A stretch of DNA of 12,981 bases from Planctomycetota bacterium. Lineage in GTDB: Bacteria > Planctomycetota > PUPC01 > JABMSA01 > JAUWKK01. The DNA lies in contig JAUWKK010000037.1 in the NCBI GenBank assembly GCA_030614245.1, forward strand, positions 1 to 12,981, given 5' to 3'. This document shows, in pieces, positions 7,319-12,981 of this stretch. The notes under the pieces were generated by a model, which was not told the origin of the DNA, did no database searches, and saw only the letters and a program-made list of their open reading frames with translations. The translations under genes were made by a program, and so were the position numbers. Within the stretch, counting starts at the first letter, position 1, and each line of letters starts with the position of its first letter.

Positions 7319-7390
7319 CAGTAACCAGTAAGCAGTAAGCAGTAAGCAGTATTGGCCACTGATCACTGAACACTGAACACTGGCCACTGG
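7319..7390 (+). repeat. Double CAGTNNN / CACTNNN heptamer array between convergent genes
   Basis: Four heptamers (CAGTAAC, then three CAGTAAG) occupy 7319-7346. Five more in the opposite sense (CACTGAT, CACTGAA, CACTGAA, CACTGGC, CACTGG) occupy 7357-7390. The second half is the reverse complement type of the array at 3998-4032. It fills the gap between two converging genes and ends two bases from the TAA of the - strand gene. CAGT and ACTG can pair across the array, so it could fold, but no standard terminator is present. Confidence 0.85.
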
Positions 7391-7391
7391 A

Positions 7392-10300
7392 TTACTTCGG
7401 CACCAGCGTCACTTCGATCTTCTCTCCGAACCACGCGCGGCCGACGGCTGTCATCTCGAAGACAACCTTCTTGCTCACTGCGAGCGAGCCGGCCAGTGCG
7501 AACTCGGTCACCCGCGCATCCGCAAGCGGCGGCACGTCTTCGGGGATCGGCTGAACGAACCTCAGGCTGCGCCTCGCGCGACATCCGAGAGCGACGAGCC
7601 CCTGCCTGCCTGCCGCCGTCTTCTTCCCCAGCCACTTGACCTCGCCGGTATTCACGATGGCGGCGCGGGCCATTATCGGCTTGCCCCCGTCGATGGTGAT
7701 CTTCCCGGCCGACTCGGCGGCCCGCCATCTGCCCGAAGCATCGCGGATCTCAATCCTGCTGAACTCCGCATTGAAGTACTTCGGCGGATTCTTGCCGGTA
7801 TACTTCCCGTTGCCGACCGATACGATGCGGACGTTGGCCGAGTCCTTGCCGGCGGCCTCGGTGCGCAGCCCGGGATAACGGCCGGCCTCGACCGCGGCCC
7901 AGTATTTCTTCTCGATTGCCTTGTACATACCGTAGATGCCGCCTGCGTGCGCGTCACGGTCGACCGTCAGCCAGACATTCGGCTTGCGCCTCGGTCGGCT
8001 CCGCGTGATCTTCGATGCATACCTGCTGATGACGTCGCCGACGGGCCGGGCGGTGCCGTCGGGATTGATGATGCCGAAATCGCCGTTCTCTCCGGCGCAT
8101 AACCCGCCCGGATACCACCAGCAGACGCCGCCTGTCGAGCCGGATTCGAGCATCATGCGATAGAACATCTCGTAGTGCTCGGCCTGCCGCTCGAGCAACG
8201 CGGTGCTGACCTGCATATCGGCGCGATCCCATACGCTCAGGCCGAAGTCGGCCCACATCACCGGCCGGCCCGGTGCCGCCATTCGAGCGTACGCCGCCGT
8301 GAAATGACCGGGCCGCACGCGGCTCCAGTCGCCGACCCGCCCGTGGCCCCCGGGGCAGATTATCTCCATCGACCTCGCCAGCCCCTGGAGGTCATACGCC
8401 AGCGAATGCGCCGGATCGGCCGTCGGGTCGCCTGAGATCGTCATGCGACAGCTCACAAGATGATTCGGATCGACCGACTTGACCAGCCGCGCGGCCTCGG
8501 CGTGAGAGCGGCTCAGCAGGCAATCGAGGAACATACGATAGGCGGCGACCATCCGGCCCCACGGGCCGTCCTTGCTAACCTGCTCGTCCGATGGCCCGGT
8601 CACCCTGCCGCCGAGCTTAGGGCAGGGCACTCCCCAGTCGCGCTCGGCATCCGCAATGCTGCCATAGCGTTCGACGATCCAGTCGCGCCACTTGCCGTCC
8701 CAGCGCCGGCGATCATCGCGCTTCCCCCACGCCGGCTCCCAGGCGATGTCGTATGCGAAGACGTTGTCGTGCTCCTTCAGCCTGTAATTCTCGATGATCG
8801 CCTTGATCTTGGGCCACTGGAAATCGAGCGGAGTGCCCGGCCGCAGCGACAGGCTCACCCGCAGACCGCGTTCCTCGCATCGACGCAGCAGGTCGAGCAG
8901 ATTCCCGCGCTCAAGGGCACGGTGATACACGAACACGCTGACCATGTTGAGCTTCATCGCTGCGATGCGGTCGAGGTCCACGTCGATGACATCAGGATTA
9001 TATGACTGCGAACTGAGCCAGCTTTCGGAGTACTCGCCGTCGTCGATCGCGATGCCGGACGACGGTATGTAATTCACGCCGTGCGGGTACCATTTCTTTG
9101 TGCCGATATAGAAATCCTCGTCGCGCGCGGTCATGTACTGCCGCTTCTGTTTCGGACGCCAGACGTTGATCTCGTGCCGCAGCGAGTCTATGAGCGTGCC
9201 GCTCGCTCTCAGGGTCGCCTCAACTGTATACGGTGCATCCTGAAAACGCTTCGCATCAAACGGGCAATCGACGCTGGTGCGCTTGCCGGGCGCCAGAGCT
9301 ATCGGAAAGGACTTCTCGAAGACAACACCAGCGGTCTTCAGGCTCTTCACGCGGCTGAGCACTTCCGCCTGGGCCGGGGCGCGGCCGAAGTTCGCGACGG
9401 TAGCGCCTATAGTCACCTTCTGGGCGTCGAAATAGGTATACCAATCCGAGCCGCCCTCGAGCAGATAGACGCCTCGGGCCAGCACGCGGGAGAGGTCGAT
9501 TACCAGTCGGCGGAGTTCCCTGGAGCGGCTCAGTTCCTTCTGAGAGTAGTTGAGCGCGACCCAGGCCGCCCCCTTGGACGGCCCTGCCGCGTGGATGAGC
9601 ATCGTAGCGGGGAATCCGCAGCGACGGCCTCTCGAATCGGTCGCCTCCATCAACGGCACCCACCGCCAGTTGCGGTTCTTGCGATAGCCCGTTGCCTGGC
9701 CGCGCACGTGCGAAGAGATCAGCCTGGCGGGCTTCGGCAGGCGCCGGTGTGAGAGTATCGACTGACGCTTGCTCTGTGCCACGCGGAGCGCATCGGTCAT
9801 CGGGTAGAACCTGTAGCCCGGTGAGAGTGTATCGAGCTCCGGCGGCCGCTCTGCCGCGATTCGTGGGAGGCTGCCGGGCGGCGGCTTGGCGACGCCGATC
9901 TGGTCAATCGACCACATCTGCGGGCCGGTGTGAGTGGCCGCCAGGCTGATGGTCAGCCGCTCGGCGTTCTCGGGGTTCAGCCCGTCGCCTGCACCCCCAC
10001 GGCCCTTCGGTCTGAACTGACGCGGATCGAGTGCGTAACGCTGCCACCTCGGCGTCAGGTTGACGGTGGCGCCCCAGCGGGAGCCGTCCTTTTCGGCCCA
10101 TTCGATAGAGAGCGAGCGTGTGTGCTCGTCGCCCTTAGCCCAGAAGCACGTCATCGTCCGGCCCTGGGCGAAGGGTTTCGTCACCGGTGGCAGCGATATC
10201 GTCTCCCAGCCAGTCATATTGGGCACGGTCGCGTGCAATGCCTGGCTTGTGCGGGCGGCGCCCGGGCCGGTGAAGCTGTAGACGGCCTTCGATTTAGCGG

Positions 10301-10886
10301 CATCGCTCGACGCGCGCCATCCGGCGGGTTCGGTTTCGAAGTCGAAGAGAATCCTCTCGGGCTTTGTCGCGTTGATGATCTCGAGCGCTCCCTCTCGATC
10401 GATCCAGCGGCCGTCGAACTTCGCAACGAGGCGCTCGAAAGCCGGCATACCGAGGGCTATCACGTCGCCGCCCCCGCGCAGGTATCGTGCTATCGTCGGC
10501 GCCGCCTCGAGCGGTATGACCCGTGCGTTGGTCAGAATCAGCATGTCGAAGTGCTCGGCGGCCAGCACAAAGGGATTCGTTATCTGTTCGGCGTCCAGGA
10601 AACAGACGGCCGCGCCCGTCGCCTCGAGCTCGTCGGCCAGCTTGAATGCGAGGTTCTGATCCAGGTCGGGCAGCTTGTCCTGCAGGACGGCAATAGTGGC
10701 CGCTGTTGTGCGGCGATGGCTGACTCTCCTGAGGATGAGGATCGCCTCCTCCCGCTGAGACCGCTCTGTCGCGGCGTCGGGCTGTGCGGCGGTATTCTCG
10801 GCTGAATAAGCAGCAGCCGACAGTAAAACCGCGGCAACGACACTCCACATCAGTTGCCGGCTATGGAAAGATCGGGAGGTGCGCAT
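7392..10886 (-). CDS. Exported glycoside-hydrolase-like protein (clan GH-A TIM barrel)
   Basis: The 1164-residue protein starts at an ATG with a perfect AGGAGG six bases upstream. Residues 1-29 form a signal peptide (WSVVAAVLLSAAAYSA, probable cut before E30). A region around 65-150 resembles the amidotransferase-like fold found in many beta-galactosidase-type enzymes (FDMLILTNARVIP, YLRGGGDVIALG). A jelly-roll, carbohydrate-binding-like part follows (about 178-310, from FDFETEPAGW). A beta-sandwich (around 470-580) precedes a TIM barrel from about 590 to 950 (GTKKWYPHGVNY, then AYDIAWEPAWG with presumed acid/base E717, then PVMWADFG, then GGVCWWYPGG). The last 200 residues look like another beta domain. 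At the usual nucleophile site the residue is D880, where an E is expected (EFG to DFG). It probably acts outside the cytoplasm on a polysaccharide or glycoconjugate. Substrate and GH family number are not assigned. Confidence 0.8.
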   Translation of the reverse strand: MRTSRSFHSRQLMWSVVAAVLLSAAAYSAENTAAQPDAATERSQREEAILILRRVSHRRTTAATIAVLQDKLPDLDQNLAFKLADELEATGAAVCFLDAEQITNPFVLAAEHFDMLILTNARVIPLEAAPTIARYLRGGGDVIALGMPAFERLVAKFDGRWIDREGALEIINATKPERILFDFETEPAGWRASSDAAKSKAVYSFTGPGAARTSQALHATVPNMTGWETISLPPVTKPFAQGRTMTCFWAKGDEHTRSLSIEWAEKDGSRWGATVNLTPRWQRYALDPRQFRPKGRGGAGDGLNPENAERLTISLAATHTGPQMWSIDQIGVAKPPPGSLPRIAAERPPELDTLSPGYRFYPMTDALRVAQSKRQSILSHRRLPKPARLISSHVRGQATGYRKNRNWRWVPLMEATDSRGRRCGFPATMLIHAAGPSKGAAWVALNYSQKELSRSRELRRLVIDLSRVLARGVYLLEGGSDWYTYFDAQKVTIGATVANFGRAPAQAEVLSRVKSLKTAGVVFEKSFPIALAPGKRTSVDCPFDAKRFQDAPYTVEATLRASGTLIDSLRHEINVWRPKQKRQYMTARDEDFYIGTKKWYPHGVNYIPSSGIAIDDGEYSESWLSSQSYNPDVIDVDLDRIAAMKLNMVSVFVYHRALERGNLLDLLRRCEERGLRVSLSLRPGTPLDFQWPKIKAIIENYRLKEHDNVFAYDIAWEPAWGKRDDRRRWDGKWRDWIVERYGSIADAERDWGVPCPKLGGRVTGPSDEQVSKDGPWGRMVAAYRMFLDCLLSRSHAEAARLVKSVDPNHLVSCRMTISGDPTADPAHSLAYDLQGLARSMEIICPGGHGRVGDWSRVRPGHFTAAYARMAAPGRPVMWADFGLSVWDRADMQVSTALLERQAEHYEMFYRMMLESGSTGGVCWWYPGGLCAGENGDFGIINPDGTARPVGDVISRYASKITRSRPRRKPNVWLTVDRDAHAGGIYGMYKAIEKKYWAAVEAGRYPGLRTEAAGKDSANVRIVSVGNGKYTGKNPPKYFNAEFSRIEIRDASGRWRAAESAGKITIDGGKPIMARAAIVNTGEVKWLGKKTAAGRQGLVALGCRARRSLRFVQPIPEDVPPLADARVTEFALAGSLAVSKKVVFEMTAVGRAWFGEKIEVTLVPK

Positions 10887-10892
10887 TCATAT

Positions 10893-10898
10893 CCTCCT
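10893..10898 (-). promoter_or_regulatory. Ribosome binding site of the glycosidase-like gene
   Basis: On the minus strand, AGGAGG lies six bases before the ATG at 10884-10886. It is the strongest Shine-Dalgarno sequence in the window and fixes the start that gives the signal peptide. Confidence 0.85.
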
Positions 10899-10930
10899 CA
10901 GGCTGGCTCAGCTCACATGGGGCAGTTTAA

Positions 10931-10941
10931 CACCTGTGGTG
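10931..10941. repeat. Small inverted repeat CACC-TGT-GGTG upstream of the glycosidase-like gene
   Basis: The 4-bp arms are separated by three bases, about 45 bases before the start codon. It could be an operator half-site pair or chance. No convincing -35/-10 pair is visible between 10887 and 10967. Confidence 0.25.
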
Positions 10942-10967
10942 CATACTTTCCAGTCTGCTGATTAACT

Positions 10968-11210
10968 GGCAGGCACCCGATGAACCCGCCTGCGGAGGGA
11001 ATGGAACCACAGATGAACGCAGATAAACACAGATAAGATGGTGTGGATGCCGAGATGGGGAATATGTCTGGCGTGTTCAGAATACCTGTGGCAGGTTACA
11101 GCCCCGAAGGGGCGAGATAGAATAGCCCACGGCAACGCCGTGGGTGCAGAGCGGGAAATTGCACAAGCCCTGAAAGGGCGTAATAAGAAAGCCCACGGCA
11201 ACGCCGTGGG
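10968..11210 (-). repeat. Composite repeat element, copy B (opposite orientation to copy A)
   Basis: Read on the minus strand, blocks appear in the same order as in copy A. HP1 palindromes CCCACGGCAACGCCGTGGG lie at 11192-11210 and 11126-11144 (66-base period). HP2 hairpins lie at 11167-11179 (GCCCT GAA AGGGC) and 11101-11113 (GCCCC GAA GGGGC). The shared linker CCATCTCGGCATCCA is at 11044-11058, the TCTTATCTGTGT block at 11027-11038, and the GCAGGC...GCCTGCC end at 10968-10993. Copy B has more 10-base direct repeats than copy A. It lies about 80 bases upstream of the glycosidase-like gene. A minus-strand open frame across 10962-11462 is repeat-derived and probably not a gene. Confidence 0.8.
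11010..11039. repeat. Tandem 10-base repeat CAGATNNNNN (3 units)
   Basis: The units read CAGATGAACG, CAGATAAACA and CAGATAAGAT. They are part of composite element B; copy A retains only the equivalent of the terminal unit (4282-4293). Confidence 0.75.
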
Positions 11211-11385
11211 TACGGTTGACGAGTGAAATCCCAGCCCCAACGGGGCGGAGTAGTGCCGGGTATCGGCAGGCCATGCCGTACCCGCCCCTGCCTGCCGGCA
11301 GGCAGGCGCCTCTGGAGGGGGCAGGCAGGCCTGCCCCACGGAGAGATTCTGCCCCAGGGACAGATGCCGCTCCTTCGGAGCTCTC
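11211..11385. repeat. Further palindromic repeat DNA between the two minus-strand genes
   Basis: It contains another HP2-type hairpin (GCCCC AAC GGGGC, 11234-11246), a perfect 20-base palindrome CCTGCCTGCCGGCAGGCAGG (11287-11306) and a GCTCC TTC GGAGC hairpin (11369-11381). Read on the minus strand, parts such as CCGTGGGGCAGGC match the sequence just left of element A (4102-4113). The stretch 11386-11490, just downstream of the dockerin gene, shows nothing I recognise and no clear terminator. Confidence 0.7.
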
Positions 11386-11490
11386 GGCAGGCTTAGCTCA
11401 TACGAGGAGGGCCCGCAACATGCCACGGTCTCGGGGGGACAACGCAAGCGGCTCGTACACAAGAACCGGCGGTGCCTGCATTACGTCCGG

Positions 11491-12981
11491 CTACTCGCCG
11501 CCAACTCCCTTGCCGAGCCCGCCGCGGACGGCCAGCAGATCGAGGATATTCACGACATCATCACCGTTCACGTCTGCTTCCGGCGGGGCGCAACTGCTGC
11601 CGGACTTGCCGAGGTTGGAGCGGACGACGAGCATATCGAGGACGTTCACTTGGCCATCGCCGTCAACGTCAGTGGTAAACGTCAACATCGCCGTCAGTTC
11701 CGTGTCGCCGGCCATTGTAACGGTTGCCGGCTCGCCTGCGGCACCGTCAATGTTCTCGACGTTGCCGGCCCAGTAGTTGAAACGCCAGCCACTGGCGGGG
11801 CAGACGGCTATCTCCAGGCGGCTGCCTTCGGGATACCACGGCTCCTCCTCTCCGTCGGGGCCGGAAATAACACAGCCGGCCAATTCCGCTTCCACAGGCC
11901 TGACGCTCACCGTCAGGCGATAGCACGTCCTGAAGTGGGCGAACAGCGTCATCGGGTTGCCATCGGAAGTAGGTTCGGCGATGATGTCATGGAATTGTGC
12001 TCCGCCGTCGGACCATTGAGTGAAGATATGCTTGCTGCCGGGCCCGCCGTACTGTGGGCTGCGCACGCCGACCGTGTGAGCCGCTCCCCTGTCGGTGGTG
12101 AATTGATACGGTGCCGTGTGCGGTTCGCCGTCGACGATCACTTCAAGGCTCTGCGGGACCGTCGCGATAAGGACGGCCGTCTGCTCGACGAAGTGCCCCA
12201 CGTATGTGCAATCCTTCTCGACGACGATTTCGAGCGGGTTCCGCCTTGAGGCGTTCGAGCTGTCCGGGCCGGTCCAGTGATCGAACCTGTAGCTGTTGCC
12301 GTCGTGCGCGAAGACTGACACCGCCGTGCCCCTCGCATAGATGGCATGCAAACGCCCGTCGTCGGTGGGGAGTATTCTGATAGGCCTCGGGACGAGAGTG
12401 TACGCCCAGCGCGCGAGGCCCCACGGGTCGGAATCGAGTGTCAGGCAGACCGTGTCCTCCGTCACATAGTGTGCGACGCACCTCAGGGGTCTGTCCATTA
12501 CCACGGTGATCGGATTCGGCCTGCTCTCGATATCATCGGGTGACGGCAAGTCGGGGCACTCCCAGTGGTCGAACTGATACTCGCCGATTTGTTCCTCGGC
12601 GAAAACCGTTACGACCGTATCCCTCTCGTATACGGCATGGACTCTGCCGTCGAGGATGGGCACATAATACAGCGGCTCGGGATCGAGCGTAAAGGCATGG
12701 AGCGCCAGCCCCCACGGATTGGTATCCAGTGTCAGCTCGACGGTGTCTTTCTTGACGTAGCGCGCGATAACGGTTCGGGACTGGTCGAGGAGCAATGTAA
12801 GCGTGTTGTCTACGTCGGCTGGTGCAGTCTGTGCGCTGGAGACTACCCAATGCTCGAACCAGAGGTCTTCAATCCGTTCCTTTGCGTGAATTGTGACCAG
12901 GGTATCCCTCTCGTATACGGCATGCACTCTGCCGTCGAGGATGGGCACATAATACAGCGGCTCGGGATCGAGCGTGAAGGC
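11491..12981 (-). CDS. Secreted InlB-like-repeat protein with C-terminal dockerin, N-terminus outside the window
   Basis: The frame is open to the right edge; the GTG at 12948 is internal, so the protein starts outside. About 496 codons are visible. Three tandem modules of about 95 residues, the first cut, share the pattern TLD-x-(D/N)-PWGLA, DGR(V/L)HA-I/V-Y-x-R, F-(D/E)-HW and AHYV/GHFV. They resemble divergent InlB B-type (listeria-bacteroides) repeats of extracellular proteins. Two more diverged beta modules (VLIATVPQSLEVIVDG; CYRLTVSVRPVEAEL) follow. The end is a dockerin pair: DVDGDGQVNVLD (11635-11670) and DVNGDDVVNILD (11539-11574), each with calcium-loop positions 1, 3, 5, 9 and 12 filled by D or N. 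In planctomycetes such pairs occur at the ends of many secreted proteins; the binding partner is generally unknown. It stops at TAG and lies on the same strand as the glycosidase, 600 bases upstream of it. Confidence 0.8.
   Translation of the reverse strand, partial: AFTLDPEPLYYVPILDGRVHAVYERDTLVTIHAKERIEDLWFEHWVVSSAQTAPADVDNTLTLLLDQSRTVIARYVKKDTVELTLDTNPWGLALHAFTLDPEPLYYVPILDGRVHAVYERDTVVTVFAEEQIGEYQFDHWECPDLPSPDDIESRPNPITVVMDRPLRCVAHYVTEDTVCLTLDSDPWGLARWAYTLVPRPIRILPTDDGRLHAIYARGTAVSVFAHDGNSYRFDHWTGPDSSNASRRNPLEIVVEKDCTYVGHFVEQTAVLIATVPQSLEVIVDGEPHTAPYQFTTDRGAAHTVGVRSPQYGGPGSKHIFTQWSDGGAQFHDIIAEPTSDGNPMTLFAHFRTCYRLTVSVRPVEAELAGCVISGPDGEEEPWYPEGSRLEIAVCPASGWRFNYWAGNVENIDGAAGEPATVTMAGDTELTAMLTFTTDVDGDGQVNVLDMLVVRSNLGKSGSSCAPPEADVNGDDVVNILDLLAVRGGLGKGVGGE
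12617..12697 (-). repeat. Near-identical internal DNA repeat of the dockerin gene (second copy at 12902-12981)
   Basis: About 80 bases match the segment at 12902-12981 with two differences, at a spacing of 285 bases (exactly 95 codons). Both encode the FTLDPEPLYYVPILDGRVHA part of adjacent modules. The other parts of these modules differ strongly, so this part was copied or converted recently. Confidence 0.85.

Noticed and set aside
3998..7390. Composite transposon bounded by the two heptamer arrays
   Set aside because: The arrays are short degenerate repeats without transposase or target-site duplication, and the enclosed EF-G-like and membrane-protein genes look like resident genes.
10962..11462. 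166-codon minus-strand open frame between the dockerin and glycosidase genes
   Set aside because: It lies over composite element B and neighbouring palindromes and shows no known domain. The open frame is a by-product of GC-rich repeats.

Overview
The window looks like a piece of a GC-rich bacterial chromosome, most likely from a planctomycete of the Phycisphaerae kind or a near relative. This is an inference from three things: a large tetratricopeptide-repeat (TPR) protein, a secreted protein ending in a planctomycete-style dockerin pair (DVDGDG...NVLD, DVNGDD...NILD), and a large exported glycosidase-like protein with an amidotransferase-like N-terminus. Gene ends use TAA, TGA and TAG, so the genetic code appears standard. 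There are no rRNA, tRNA or CRISPR features and no transposase.

Layout. Positions 2-7287 are coded on the + strand. A long TPR protein, cut by the left edge, carries an in-frame TAA at 2183-2185, and the TPR pattern resumes in the same frame up to 2743. Next comes an EboD-type member of the dehydroquinate-synthase fold family (2800-4017). After a 0.5-kb repeat-rich gap with its own promoter follow an EF-G-like GTPase (4564-6612, with a strong terminator at 6655-6697) and a small membrane protein of the 'small multi-drug export' family (6793-7287). From 7392 on, coding is on the - strand: a 1164-residue exported glycoside-hydrolase-like protein (7392-10886) and, upstream of it, the C-terminal part of a secreted InlB-like-repeat/dockerin protein (11491-12981, cut by the right edge).

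The intergenic DNA is the most unusual part. Two homologous composite elements of about 0.2 kb (4121-4325 on +, 10968-11210 on -) lie in opposite orientation 6.6 kb apart. Each has a tandem pair of double-hairpin modules, a conserved linker, short CAGATNNNNN-type direct repeats and a GGCAGGC palindromic end. One hairpin shows a compensated base-pair change. No protein that could move them is in view. A second repeat family, arrays of the heptamer CAGTNNN, sits exactly at gene 3' ends (3998-4032 and 7319-7390).

The genes do not form one obvious pathway. The right half is a carbohydrate-facing exported pair (dockerin protein and glycosidase). The left half mixes a TPR scaffold, an enzyme normally found in the ebo cluster, and a translation-factor paralogue. 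No defence system or other complete new gene system is evident. The best candidates for something undescribed are the paired repeat elements and the stop codon in register inside the TPR array.
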